Notes under the pieces: generated by a model | Told to the model about the DNA's origin: nothing | Database searches by the model: none | Seen by the model: only the letters and a program-made list of their open reading frames with translations | Program-made: the position numbers and the translations under genes | Shown: piece after piece, positions 34,380 to 46,037 of the stretch | Layout: each line of letters opens with the position of its first letter | Position numbering within the stretch: the first letter of the stretch is position 1 | DNA from: Calamus simplicifolius | Taxonomy: Eukaryota > Streptophyta > Magnoliopsida > Arecales > Arecaceae | Direction of reading: 5' to 3' | Assembly: GCA_900491605.1 (NCBI GenBank) | Contig: UESW01004768.1 | Span: forward strand, 61,580 to 125,579 | Length of the DNA stretch: 64,000 nucleotides

Positions 34380-36235
34380 TCTTCGATGGTTAGGTCATGT
34401 TCACCTTATCTTGAAGTCTCGCTTCAGCATCCAACCAATCTTTGAAGCAGATAAGCATCTCAACTGTCTCGCCAGTCATCTTACTTTTTCGTCCAGAATA
34501 CGTCGACCTGCACTGAAAATAGATTTTGATGCTACTGTGGACATCAGCACAGCTAAAATATCTCGTGCAATGGCAGACATAACAGGATATGGTTTCTAAC
34601 ACTCTTCCACCAAGCTAATACATCTAGACTTTCTATTTGATCTTCATCATATGCAGAATGAAGATCATTTCGTAAATAAAATTCTAATTCATTACTTAAA
34701 GATGAAGAAGATAAAGAAGATGAAGCATGTGTGTGTCTTCTAATGAATGAAAAAATAGATGATGAACGAAATCTAGAAGAAGAAGAGCTTTGAGCAGGTA
34801 TTCTAGATCCACAAATTTTGTCATTATATAAACTATAAATATCATTAATAAGTCGGTTACCTCATCTTTAGCAGGTTCAAGATTTTGATTCATGTTTTTA
34901 CAATATTGATCAATTAAAAAATTTATTCCATTTAATTTAACTCTAGGATCAAAAACATCAGCTAAGTTATGCAAGGACATATCCTATTCCAATATTCATT
35001 CCATTTAGTTTCCATATTATATATAATAGGTATTAAACTTCATGATATCTATATTCTTTAAATTTTTCACTAATTACATATGCTTTTTGTAAAAATGACC
35101 AAGAAGTTGGATAATAAATACCTGAAAGAATATTTGTAGCATCGATCATAAAAAGTAACCAAAAAATCTTTTAAAATTTTACTTTGATGCCAATTAGTTT
35201 CAGTCAATGTAAATTCTAATCCACGATCATTAATATAAGCACTTAATAAGTTCTTATATGGATATGCATCATGTATCATGGTATAGGTACTATTCTAATG
35301 AGTTATACATTAAGTTTAACTTTTTAAAACGTTTACCATGATCTACAGATAATTGTTTAAATTCTTGAAGTCTTGACCTTTAAGCATAAATAAAAGAAAT
35401 TACATTTCTAATTTTGAAATAACCTCTTAAATTATATTCATGCCAGATTGAGTAGAAAGATTTAATATATGACATGCACATCTAATATGAAATAATTGTC
35501 CATCTAAAATGGGATGTAAAGAGTTATTTAATAATGCAACAGTAGAATTATTATTAGATGCATTATCAAAAGTAATTGATATTATTTTTATTAATATTAT
35601 ATGAGCATGCGGTTTGATAATAATATTTAAAATTTTGAATGTGGAAAATCAAAAGCACGAAAAGCAATAATTCATTTATTTAGTTGCCAATCATTATCAA
35701 TATAATGAGCAGTAATATTAATAAAATAATTACTACCTACATATGCCGACCAAATATGTTAAAGAAATTTTAGCATTTAAATTTGAAAGACTTTCAGTTA
35801 AACTTTTTTTCATTGCTAAAAGTTTGTCATAGCCATTCTCTAAAGGTACGGTTACTAGTTCTTCTATAAGCAGGTTGTAGGCCTAATTGAACATATCTAT
35901 TAAAATTATAAGATTCAGATAAACTAAAAGGTAATTCATCCTAAACTGTCCTATGAGTCTCTTGATGTCTTTTTAAATGCCCTATTCCCCTAGTACTATT
36001 TTTTACATTTTGCTTTATAGACTCCATCAACCATAATTCTATTGAAATCATTTCAAACATCACTAGTCCTCTTACGAGAAGAGGTTTGACATCACTGACA
36101 TTGGCTTTAAAGGGAACTTGGGATTGGGATTGGGGTTGGGGTTGGGGATTAGTTTCCTCACCCTCAGAAAAATGGTGCATGTTAAAATTACTTTCGTTAA
36201 AAGATGTCATATCTAACATTTTTAATTAATAAATG
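34380..36235 (-). pseudogene. hAT transposase (BED zinc finger ... hAT dimerisation domain)
   Basis: Reverse strand, N- to C-terminal. 36219-35941 contains an acidic, Gln/Pro-repeat N-terminus (PQPQPQSQSQ) and then a BED-type finger with a C-terminal GHLKRHQETH. The central part is scattered over several frames (35279-35070 and 34980-34696; the latter has LADVFDPRVKLNGINFLI, typical of hAT cores). 34602-34390 is the hATC region (STVASKS..FSAGRR in one phase, ETVEMLICFKDWLDA in the next). Many frameshifts make it non-functional. The intact family cuts and pastes with 8-bp target duplications. Confidence 0.8.
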
Positions 36236-36424
36236 CAAAAAAATAAAAACTACCCATAAAAAGGAATTGAGAAAATTAAGTATCAGAGGTGGATGCGTGG
36301 AGCCGAGATTTGTGAGCTTCCTCTTACGCTCTCGCCTCTCAACAAAAAGTAACCTTATAGCACTTGACTACTTGCTTGAGTACTTGCCATTGCAAGAACA
36401 CTTGCAAACTAAAAATTAAATTGC

Positions 36425-36512
36425 TAATCTAATATATTTTTAGTTGTACATTTTTCTTACATATTTCATGAAAGTTTTTAATAATCATGAGTTCTTTAAC
36501 CGGGATTTATTG
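36425..36512 (+). repeat. Duplicated flank 2, copy 1, left part
   Basis: The segment with CATATTTCATGAAAGTTTTT and AATAATCATGAGTTCTTT matches 62250-62320 in the same orientation. It is separated from its right part (37570-38342) by about 1 kb absent from the second copy. Confidence 0.7.
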
Positions 36513-36629
36513 GTCTTCAATGAAGAGAGATAATATTATGTTGCACAGATTGAGGAGACGTAAGTGGGATGTACCTCCAATTTATGTGGCAAGTTGGATG
36601 TGATTCAGATGTGTTTGGTATGATGGTAT

Positions 36630-36770
36630 ATTGGAAGAAGATTTTATACAAATGATCAATCGATCCAATCGAATGTTTGGAGATCAATCCAATCGAATGT
36701 TTGGAAGAAGATTTTATACAAATGATCGATCAAATCGAATGTTTGGAAGAAGATTTTTTACAAATGGAAT
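36630..36770 (+). repeat. Short tandem repeat, about 40-60-bp unit, about 3 copies
   Basis: AATCGAATGTTTGGAAGAAG plus ATTTTATACAAATGATC recurs about three times with unequal spacing. Confidence 0.75.
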
Positions 36771-37086
36771 TAGCAATCCCATATGGTGAGCCAGATGTGC
36801 TCTGATGAGCATTAAGGACAAGTAGCACTGAGGTGACGGCCTTGACATCCATGGGCCGCCAATTTTTTTATCACCGTTGCACGTAGAATCGGAACTGATG
36901 AAAATATTTTAATACTACAAATAAAAGGTCAAGATTTTCCACGAAAGTAAGGCATTTAAGGCCTAGCATTTTAGGAGAGTGGATGTTCGAGCGCTCGTGA
37001 AGTTTAGAAGGAAACTATTTAAGTGTTGGCTTCTTCTTTAACAAAAAAAAAAAAAAATTCAAACAAGGTATATGATCAACTTATAA

Positions 37087-37299
37087 TAGGAAAAACTTTC
37101 TGCACCAATTTTTTGGTGCAGCAAGCACGTATTGACCATACGAATTAGCCACTCGCGCATCTTGGCACGCATGCAGTATGCGGTGTGCGGCAAGGTCCAC
37201 TAGGCCATCCACGTGCATCGGCATTCGTAGGCAGCCAATCCGCATAATCGATGCATGCTTGTTGCATCGAAAGACGATGCAACAAGACTTTTTCATTTA
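37087..37299. mobile_element. Small MITE, probably Mutator-type
   Basis: The left end GGAAAAACTTTCTGCACC and the reverse complement of the right end (GAAAAAGTCTTGTTGCATC) are similar inverted ends. They also resemble the ends of the large insertion at 57382-61842. Flanks ACTTATAAT and ATTTATAAC agree at 7 of 9 positions, as expected for a decayed 9-bp duplication. Confidence 0.5.
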
Positions 37300-37569
37300 T
37301 AACTTGCAGTAGATTAAGTTAATGAATATGCGTATGGGTAACAGAATGGGTTAGACCAAATAATTGGGCTAAATAAGATTGAGCCCAATTTTTAAACATA
37401 AAAAGAAAGCTAAGGATTTTTTTTTTTTACCATCTATTATCGGGTTAAAATAAGAAAAATAAAGTGTTGCAAAACATATAAAATATAAATAGTCAACATA
37501 ACTTGTTGACCAAATTAAAAGGTCTAAAATTCTTCATGGAATTTTTATGCTTAAGCAACCACGAAAGTG

Positions 37570-38342
37570 GATCCACAGGCCTCCTATCTTTTCACGATTC
37601 AATATGTCAATCTTAATAACCAAATAACTAGTTAAGTCTAATTAAATAGTCAATAGGTCATGGCCATTGTTGGTTTTTATTATAGTATTCAAATGAGATT
37701 TAAACCTAAATTAGAACGAAACATATGTACGGTTTCATACATGCAAACTATTGGATTGTATCATTCTCTCCCTATTTTTTCATTGTATGGGGCTAAGAGG
37801 ATGGTTTAAATAATCGTAAAAAAATAAAGAGAAATAGATTTAAACCGGATAGTCTGCCTCTATGGAACCGCACCTTAGTTTCATCCCCTAAATTATTGGT
37901 ATGATAGGCCCGAATTACTATCAACTACATTGCTAACTACCCTTCTTAGACCCATGATCAAAGACAACTGTACCCATATGTCATGCTTCATTGGTACATG
38001 TAGGCACACAAATTTGAGTTTACAAATATGAGCTCACTTTTAGTTGTTGACAGCAACAACAACATAGGCAAGAATTTCTAGTCTTGTAAATTAAAAACTG
38101 CATCAAGTGAGTCAATTTCACCATAATCACATAAACTTAATATACATGGACATGTACAATGGCATGAACATTTTAGGAACTTAAACACGTACATTCTGTG
38201 TCAATTATTGAAACCCGCTCGCCAACGATCTTCTCAATAGTCATCTTAAATCCCATATAGTTTAGCTATTCCTTGCTCTGAAAGGTTACATTAACCTGAA
38301 AAAAATCTTGATCAAAGACTTGACGATAGTGTGATGGGAAGG
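37570..38342 (+). repeat. Duplicated flank 2, copy 1, right part
   Basis: About 770 bp align co-linearly with 62325-63105 in the same orientation. Examples are CAAATTTGAGTTTACAAATA against the 62770 region, AGCTCACTTTTAGTTGTTGA, and TCAAAGACTTGACGATAGTG against TCAAAGACTTGACAACGGTG. Many substitutions and small indels point to an old duplication. Homology stops a few bases before the LTR-like TGTTAGTATGTGCCC at 38356. Confidence 0.9.
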
Positions 38343-38355
38343 AAGAAATAATCAT

Positions 38356-40200
38356 TGTTAGTATGTGCCCTATATCCAATAAGATTAGATGCCAATTTGT
38401 ACATTTTACTATAAATGCAAATCAAATTTATTAGTTTCTTTATTTATCCAGATGTAATTCTTATATATTTAGATATATTTTACTTATGAGATAAAGTCCA
38501 AAAGAATGTGAACTGTGCATATGAAATTTATAATAGAGATTACAAATTGTGAGATCAAAATTGCACATTATGGTTCAATTCTTTAAATTTTTCTGATCGA
38601 TGCGTAGACAGAATTAGGCACTGTCGAACGCCATTGAGACTAGCACATATTACATATCTTTATCCTTGTAGTGAGCAATTGATCTCGCAAGCTGAGTATG
38701 AAGATACTTGGATAGGTATGTGGATGCTCATTATTATAACGATGCATTGGATGATCCGTACAGAGATCTCATATGGATATTCTATAGTGTCGATGGTTGA
38801 TTTCTGATAATGGTGGTGTGAGTGATTCTTGACTTAAGATCTTTATTATACCTCATATATGGAATGTTATGCTTTGACAATATGCAAATATCATTCTAGC
38901 TACGGATGACAAATATGGTGTCGGTTGAATATAACTTGAAGAACATGAAGGTGGTGTTTGATCAAGATAGGATTTGTCTCCCTTGATAGAGAGGGTTATA
39001 TTCCATGGTCACTTGATGGATAGAATTGACTATTAAATCCTTGCAAGGTTGAGTTGGAATTCAAAATGGTTCGAAGTTCCAGTTCATATGAGTCAATTTT
39101 TTTAGATCAAGTAAACAAAAATCAATTATAGGTTTGACACATTTCATACTACTGATTGATCTGAGATATGTGATGAAGGGATTAAATCGTATGGTAACCG
39201 TCTATGGACAGGTGTTGATGACCACGTCAATAAAACTCTTAACACTTGAGTGGTCATGATGCTTTGCTAGAGGCCACTCATGATCTATAATCATGGATTC
39301 TTTAATTTGTTCAAGGGGTTGATTTGATCAAAGAATTAACTTGGACAAAGTATGACTAGGTCATCCTTAGGGTCAATATTAGGGACATGATTATTACCAA
39401 CGTGTCAAGGGTCCTAATGGGTCATACGCATTAAGAAGATTTTGGATGAAATTAAAATGAGAATTAAGTTGGACTTAATTCAGATTAGATGATCAATTAA
39501 TTAGGATTGGGTTTGATTCAATCTTAATGAGAGAACATGAAATTGATTAATATGATTCATTATAGAGGAAAGTATTTTGTATCCAAGGGATAGAGACCTT
39601 TTGTACATGTGATGTACATATAAAATCTATTAATTGAAGACCCAATTAGGCTTGATCCAAGTGATGAATAGCTTAGTTTAATTGGGATTAATAATGTGAT
39701 GTTAATTGGATCATATGATGGTATGATTTGATTCATGGGAAACCCAATTAAACGAGGGCTGAAATCGTGCCACATGAAGGATGGATCCATGCCCATGTGA
39801 TGGGCATGACCCATCACTATGTCATGGAGAAGGGAACACCCATGATTTGGGCATCATTATGAAGCCAAATCCAAGGTTGGAGTGTTGGTTTCATGGGATA
39901 ATCAATTTCTTATTTTTTAGGGATGCGATTTTGATGCAACATAAGGGAAAGGGTGATTATGCAGTTAATGAATTGATAAAAATTAATTTTTTTAAGTATT
40001 TTAGAAGATGGCTAATTCATCCAAAAATAAGAGAAAGAGTAAGAGAGTATATTATATGATATAGAAAGTAACGATTTAGGAATAGAACTTTTAAAAAAAT
40101 GAAAAAGTGTACCAAGATAGTCTGTAATAAGAAACTCCAGAGAAAACATGCTCATGAACTTCACAGAATCAGAATCATAGAGTAAGGGAAAGGTTGTTTT
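38356..40200 (+). mobile_element. Candidate long copia-type LTR or LTR fragment
   Basis: TGTTAGTATGTGCCCTATAT at 38356 looks like the start of long LTRs of plant Ty1/copia elements and falls where homology with the second flank copy ends. The following 1.8 kb is AT-rich without coding capacity, consistent with a long LTR. No clear CA end, primer site or target duplication (preceding ATCAT) was found. Confidence 0.35.
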
Positions 40201-40319
40201 AACCTGACGATGATGCGCTTCTAGTGTTAGTAAAGATCTCTCGCTAGCGAGCAGGATTTTTGAATGAAAAAACTATCTTCCACGTGAGGATCCTTGATCT
40301 CGATTCAGGGGCAAAAAAG

Positions 40320-40500
40320 GCATCCTCGGCTTTGAAGATGAATCAAAAGAGGGGCGGTGACTTTGAAGATGAATCAAGAGAGGGGTGGTGTCTTTGATGA
40401 TTAATCAAGAGAGAGGGTAGCGGTTTTGGAGATGGATCATGAGAGGGGGCGGCGGCTTTGAAGATGGATCAAGGGAGAAGGCGACGGCTAGGGTTTCAAG
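40320..40500 (+). repeat. Minisatellite, about 35-bp unit, about 5 copies
   Basis: GGCTTTGAAGATGAATCAAG plus AGAGGGGCGGTG repeats about five times with drift. It lies in a GA-rich stretch with no gene. Confidence 0.8.
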
Positions 40501-41450
40501 TATGGATGCCTAGAATTTAGAAAGAGGGGGTAGGTGGTCGGTTATGAGATGGTGATATGAGGATTAGGGTTTGTTCGGTGGAGCTTGATAGAGGAGATGG
40601 ACTAGACTAGGGTTTGTTAGCAAGAACACTTGACCTCATGCCTAACTCCCTCACGAAGGATTAATGCTTAAGGCAATGGAAATAGAACTTGAAAGAAAGT
40701 TCTCAAAACTCTTTTTTTTATTCATTCATCCTTTATTCATCATTTCAAGAGAAGGGTTTCATAGACCTCTCATACCATTACAAGGTAAATTCAATAAGTA
40801 GAGTACTAAATGATAGGGATTACAAAATATGGTAGAATATTTATCATCGTAGAGTAAAGATTCTCTTTCCTCATCTGGTTCGACCATAATGGCAGCAGCA
40901 AGATATGGTTCCAATTGTGGAGGCAAGAGGCCACAAGCAAAGAAGGAAGCTTTGTGGTGACATCCTTCTTTTTTTTCTTTGTCAATAAGGTCCATATGGG
41001 GCGCAAGATCCTTTTCATAATGGTTGAGATGCTGATCTTTTTCCCATTAAAGCATAGCAAGGGACCAATGAATTTCTTCCTCATGGGGTGCCCAAAGTTG
41101 CCAAAATTATTATTGACGATATGGAAGGACAATATTGATTCCATGTCATTAATCCTGGTGTAGACGGATCCAATCCATGCAGAGCTCCAAGGGTAGGGTA
41201 TGAATAAGGTTGGAGAAGATTGGATGATTGTCCAATACTACCTAATCTAGGGCTTCTTCTAAATATCTTCAGCAGGGTCTCAATAAGAGTAATACACTTT
41301 TCTTGAATTATTACAGGACTTAAATAAAAAGAAAATGCATGACCTGAACATTGGACTAAACCAAACTTGGCTGACTCAGTAACAACTGGACTCGACCAAC
41401 TAGGAAAAACATTGGACTTCTAGGGTTCAAAGATCCAAATAGAACCCTAC
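40501..41450. other. Probable 3' LTR region of the reverse-strand chromovirus
   Basis: On the reverse strand the chromovirus polyprotein ends at 41461 and is followed by a purine-rich tract (GAGTGAGAAAAAGG), then TGTAGGGTTCT at 41451, a plausible LTR start. Without a matching 5' LTR the far end cannot be set. Frames at 40759-41163 have no recognised domain. Confidence 0.45.
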
Positions 41451-41460
41451 AACCTTTTTC

Positions 41461-42510
41461 TCACTCTTGCACCTGCACCAATTCTCCAGGGTGGGAGGAA
41501 CTTGATCCCATCGAGTAAGGGTTGGTTCGACTCTGGTACTCCTCTAGCAGGTCCGGGTCCAAGCTTTGCAAATCTTCTCTAGAAATCCACGAGTCTTCAG
41601 ATTTGGGCCGACCTTGCCAACAAACCAAGTATCGCTGGTAACCTCTGTTTCGGATCGAGATAGCTTGGTCATCTAGAATCTGCTCAATTCTATCCTTCCG
41701 CTCAGGCCAAATTGTAGGTGGATACACATGGATGGGCTCACTCTCAAATGAAGGGTTAGGTCCGAAAGCCTCACTAGGTATCATCGTTGGCTCCCTATAC
41801 TCTACTAAGTCTGAAACATTGAAAGTAGAGCTAATGCCTAACTCAGGAGGTAACTCCAGCACATAGGCATTGGTTCCCATTTTCTTCATTACCCTATAAG
41901 GATCAGCTCCATGAGCATGTAACTTTCTAACGGTTCTCGGAGGAAACTGCTCAGACCTTAACCTAACCATGATATAATCTTCTTTTACAAACTCTTGGAC
42001 TCATTTTCAAAAATTAGCCAACAGTTTATATGTTTCATTACTTAAGTTAATCTTTGCGCTAATCTCCCTATGCAAATCCTTATATGTTGTGCAAATGATG
42101 CTGTAGATTCGGAGACTCGTGTGTGAACAGGTAATGGAATTAGGTCAAGTGGCTTGTTGGGCTTATACCCATGGACAATTTTGAATGGGCTCTTTTCAGT
42201 GGATCTATTGATTGAAGCGTTGTAGGCAAACTCATCTCTAGGTAGCAACAAATTTCAATTCCTGATGTTTTCTCCTACAAGGCATCTTAGAAGATTTCCT
42301 AGACTATGGTTCACCACTTTTATCTGACCATGGTTTGGGGATGATAAGCTGTGAAAAAGTTCAACTTAGTCCCTAACTTAAGCCAGAGGGTCTTCTAAAA
42401 ATAGTTAGTAAATCGGACATCCCATCTGAAACTATGATCTTAGGTAAGCCATGGAGTCTAATGTTCTTGTCAAAGAACAGTTGGCTATCCTAGACGCATC
42501 GAAGGTCTGA
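41461..42510 (-). pseudogene. Chromovirus integrase C-terminal half with chromodomain
   Basis: 42510-42042 carries the decayed second half of the integrase core (RLHGLPKIIVSDG, then LLPRDEFAYNASINRSTEKSPF in a later frame). 41970-41461 is open for 169 codons: the C-terminal part (DPYRVMKKMGTNAYVLELP, FNVSDLVEY) and a chromodomain (RIEQILDDQ, YQRYLVCWQGRPKSEDSWI), ending with a Ser/His/Pro tail. The N-terminal zinc domain and first catalytic Asp region are absent, replaced by the LTR insertion. Chromodomains direct integration toward modified histones in intact relatives. Confidence 0.85.
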
Positions 42511-44070
42511 GAAATAAAATAATTATCTTATTTATATATTTTATTTTTATTTTTATAATTTTTTTATTTTGTTTCCTTGAATTAATATTATGTTTTATGG
42601 AAGGTATCTTAGGGTTTTCTTTCAGGATTTTTTTTTAGGTAAGTTAATTAAAAGAAAAATTTGATTAGGTTAAAAGTGGATTTGTGGCAAAAAGGAAAGT
42701 AATAATTTTTTTATGTTAAAAAGAAAATATGTAATTCTAACAATTAAGGAAATAAAATAAAGAGACAATAACTATTCACAAATTAAGAGAAATTAATCTA
42801 AATTTTTTTTATTTTATATTTTTTAATTTTTTAATTTTTTTTTAAATAACACACTTAAGTCCCCAGCAACGGCGCCAAAATCTTATGCGTGTCGTAGCGC
42901 AATGATTAAAACACCTTAATTTTACTATTAGAATAGCAAGAGTAAGGGATCGATTCCACATGGACTTTAGTGATTATCTTGAATTAAATTTATAAATTTA
43001 ACTAAACAGATAACTAAGTAGATAATTAGTAGTGCAATATAATAAGATATGGTTTATCTTATCAGAGCACGGCTCGTACCCGTAGATCACGGCTCGTCCC
43101 TTTTAAGAATAAATCAGTCTAAATTATTTTCACTTAAATAGAATTTAATAACAATTTAACATGAATAGAAACTTTATTTCATATTAATTAAAAAGTTATG
43201 ATATTAAGAAGGCAACATATTATAATAAATTCCTGAACTAAACCAGAGACAAGCTGAACCGGGTTGAAGACATGAACCGGGCCCTTTGTTCTTCCTCCGT
43301 CTCCGAGCGGCACGAACAGAGCTTTCACGCTACGTCTTCTAGGAACATAGCAATGGAACTCCTGGGAACAGCAACCTCCATGGAAAGAACTCATGGATGC
43401 AGCGCCTGGGAATAGAGCTCTCTCCACGAACGTCTTCTCCAAGCCACGAATAAAGGACGAATCCCATGGACGCCTTGGAACAGAACCTCCATGAAGAACA
43501 CGGATGGCTTCCCCCTACACCCTCTCCTCTGCTGCTATTTGTAGAAGCCCAGACGCAGTGAAGACGCGGCCCCAATGCGGAGAAGAACGGGATTCTGTTG
43601 CCAAAATAGAGACGCGGATAAGCAACGAGCGGCACGGAGAAAAATCCTGGAGAAATCGTGAATAAAATCTAAATTCCTTCAAGATAAATTTAATTCTTCC
43701 AATTTGATAACTTCCTATCCAATTTATTCCTTAATTGGTGGAGGAAAAGATTAGATTTGATTAGGAGAAAGAATCGGCTGAAAAGAATCAGATATCTGCT
43801 GAGAAGACGATGAAGTCGGCACTTGGTTTGCCGACTTTGCTTTAAAATGTGTGCTAAAACCTTATAAAATTAATTTCGAGCTCGTTTTAAGTCTGATTTG
43901 AGTGTTGTTTGCGTCATTAAATTTATAAAATCAAGCTCTTCAAATTGATAAGGTTTTACTTAAAATATTATATAAAATATTAAAATATTAAATAATAATA
44001 GGTACGTTGATTTATTAATTAATAGGTTGTGTGATAATTATTTATGTGATTATCACTATACTTACTAGAT
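42511..44070 (-). mobile_element. LTR and leader of a Tat/Athila-type element inserted in the chromovirus
   Basis: The reverse strand at about 42897-42860 reads ATTTTGGCGCCGTTGCTGGG, the classic primer-binding site of Athila/Tat-type (OTA) retrotransposons. Sequence above it to about 44065 (beginning TGATAATCACATAAATAATT on the reverse strand) fits its 5' LTR. The AT-rich 42860-42511 fits the untranslated leader. No gag or pol follows, so only LTR, primer site and leader remain. The short direct-repeat landmarks of the insertion are lost. Confidence 0.65.
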
Positions 44071-45420
44071 GGCCCCTGGGTCAAAGTCTAATGAATGTCC
44101 TTAAAGTCAGGGCATAACTCATACTCTTCCTTAAGTTGCTCAAACCCTATAACCTCAGTCCTAACTGAATTCAAGAGCATGGATCGATGACTAAGGGCAT
44201 CTACCACCTTATTCTCGGTTTTGGCTCTATGTTTAATACAAAAGTATCGGCCTGGATGTATTCTATCCATTTGCGTGCCTAGGATTAAGCTTCTTTTAAG
44301 AATTTAGGAACCTAAGGGCCTCATGGTTAGAAAATAATACAAATTCCTGCGGTAGCAAGTGGTGTCTCCAATACCTCAAAGCTTGCACTACCGCATAAAT
44401 TCCTTATCATAGGTAGAATACCTAAGCTTAACATCATTGAACTTCTCGCTAAAGAATGCTACTGGATGGTTATCTTGGCTTAGGACTCCTCCTATCCGTA
44501 CACCTGAGGCATCACAGGCAACCTCAAACACTTTGAAAAAATTGGGTAATTTCAAAATGGATGCTTAGGTCATTTTGTCCTTAAGTTATAGGAAGGCTTT
44601 ATTGGCGGCTTTGGCCCATTCAAAATCTCCCTTCCTAATACAATCGGTAATGGGTGCAACTATCATACTGAACCCCCCAATGAATCTTCTATAAAAGATA
44701 GCTAGGCCATGGAAACTATGAACCTCGTGGACACCAGTAGGCACTGGCCACTCAACTATGGCCTTGATCTTCTGTGGGTCAGCCGACACTCCTTCAGGGG
44801 TTACAACAAATCCTAAGAAGACAACTCTATGGGTCAAGAAATTATACTTTTTGGGATTAACATAGAGATTATCATTTCTAAGGGTGTGACATACATGCCT
44901 AAGAAGATCTAAATGGTCTTTCTTGGTCTTACTGTAAATCATGATGTCATCAAAATAGACTACAACAAATTTTTCTATGAACATCCTAAGAACTTGGGTC
45001 ATGATCTTCATAAATGTACTCGGTGCATTGGACAAGCCAAAAGGTATCACTATCCACTCATATAGGTCATGCTTAGTTTTAAACGTGATCTTTCACTCAT
45101 CCCCGGGTCTAATTCTAACATGGTGATAATCACTCTTAAGGTCAATCTTCGAGAATGTGGTTGCACTGGCCACCAGGTCAAACATGTTATCTAGGCGGGA
45201 TATGAGAAATCTATATTTGATGGTGATCTTATTGATAGCTCGATTGTCTATGCACATCCTCCATGTACCATCTTTCTTAGGGGTTAATAGGACGGAAACA
45301 ACACAAGGACTCAAACTTTCCCTAATAAACCCTTTCTTAAGTAACTCTCCAACCTATTTCTACAACTCTAGATGTTCAGCTGAGTTCATCCTATAGTGGG
45401 GCAGGTTAGGCAGAGTGGCT
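44071..45420 (-). pseudogene. Chromovirus reverse transcriptase and RNase H
   Basis: 45314-45093 has KKDGTWRMCIDNRAINKIT, then FSKIDLKSDYHHVRI. 45050-44586 has PFGLSNAPSTFMKIM and the catalytic FDDIMIYS, then LGFVVTPEGVSADPQK and the connection FYRRFIGGFS. RNase H is heavily decayed between 44580 and 44280 and ends with the HRAKTENKVVDALSHRS segment at 44230-44150. A frame change near 45070 and several stops break it. Motifs and order are typical of gypsy RT. Confidence 0.88.
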
Positions 45421-46037
45421 CCCGAGACTAGATCAATGGCATGCTGAATATCCCTAAGGGATGAAGGTGATCAGAAAGGTCTTTGGAAAAGACATCTTTG
45501 AACTCTTCTAAAATTTTTCTAACTTTCCGAGGGTGCTCTACGGGGATCGGATCTTGGGTTTCCCTAGCTATCAACATCCAAATGGGTGAACTTCTTATTC
45601 TAATTCCTTAGCATTAATTAGGTTCAATCCTAACTTCTTCTCTTTTAATTGACTCGAACTCCTCTTGATATCATCCTAGGTGGGGTAGGGTAAACCATAA
45701 TTTTCTTTCCATTATAATTAAAGAAACACGAATTTGATCAGCCAAAAAGGGTCGCATCACGGTCGAACAACCAAGGCCTACCCAGAATGAGACTGTTTAC
45801 TTCCATGGGTAAGACATCACACCATATCTTTTCCTGATAAGACTAAAACTAGATTTGGACTGGGTATCTCATCTTGATAGGTATGAAGGTAGAATCTATT
45901 CATGACACCTTATAGGGGTTAGGATGTGGAACAGGTGTTAATCTTAGAGTCTTGACTGCATTGGATGAAATGGCATTAACACAATTTTCACTATCTTTGA
46001 TGAGTTTGCAAACCTTATCCCCTATCTTGAGAAAAGT
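45421..46037 (-). pseudogene. Decayed chromovirus protease/RT-linker region
   Basis: The position between gag and RT requires a protease, but stops are frequent and I cannot identify a clear catalytic motif. Annotated from context only. Confidence 0.45.

Larger units (their letters stand above)
33825..36420 (-). mobile_element. hAT-type DNA transposon, right end truncated
   Basis: The low-coordinate end starts TAGAGGTTGGCACAAGCC and has about 240 bp of GC-rich subterminal motifs (GGCACGG, CATGGCCCA, CATATGGGCC), a form common at plant hAT ends. The transposase pseudogene runs on the reverse strand. No matching terminal repeat occurs near 36420, where homology to the duplicated host flank begins, so the transposase 5' end of the element is lost. 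The 8 bp before the element (ATTATGGT) have no visible partner. Confidence 0.75.
36513..37569. other. Extra DNA inside duplicated flank 2 (copy 1 only)
   Basis: About 1.06 kb without a gene. 36630-36770 holds three imperfect copies of a unit with AATCGAATGTTTGGAAGAAG and ATTTTATACAAATGATC. 37087-37299 is a probable small Mutator-type MITE. The rest is AT-rich and unrecognised. Confidence 0.5.

Noticed and set aside
42860..42897. Solo tRNA-like or host regulatory site
   Set aside because: The GGCGCCGTTGC text is the usual OTA primer-binding site next to an LTR.
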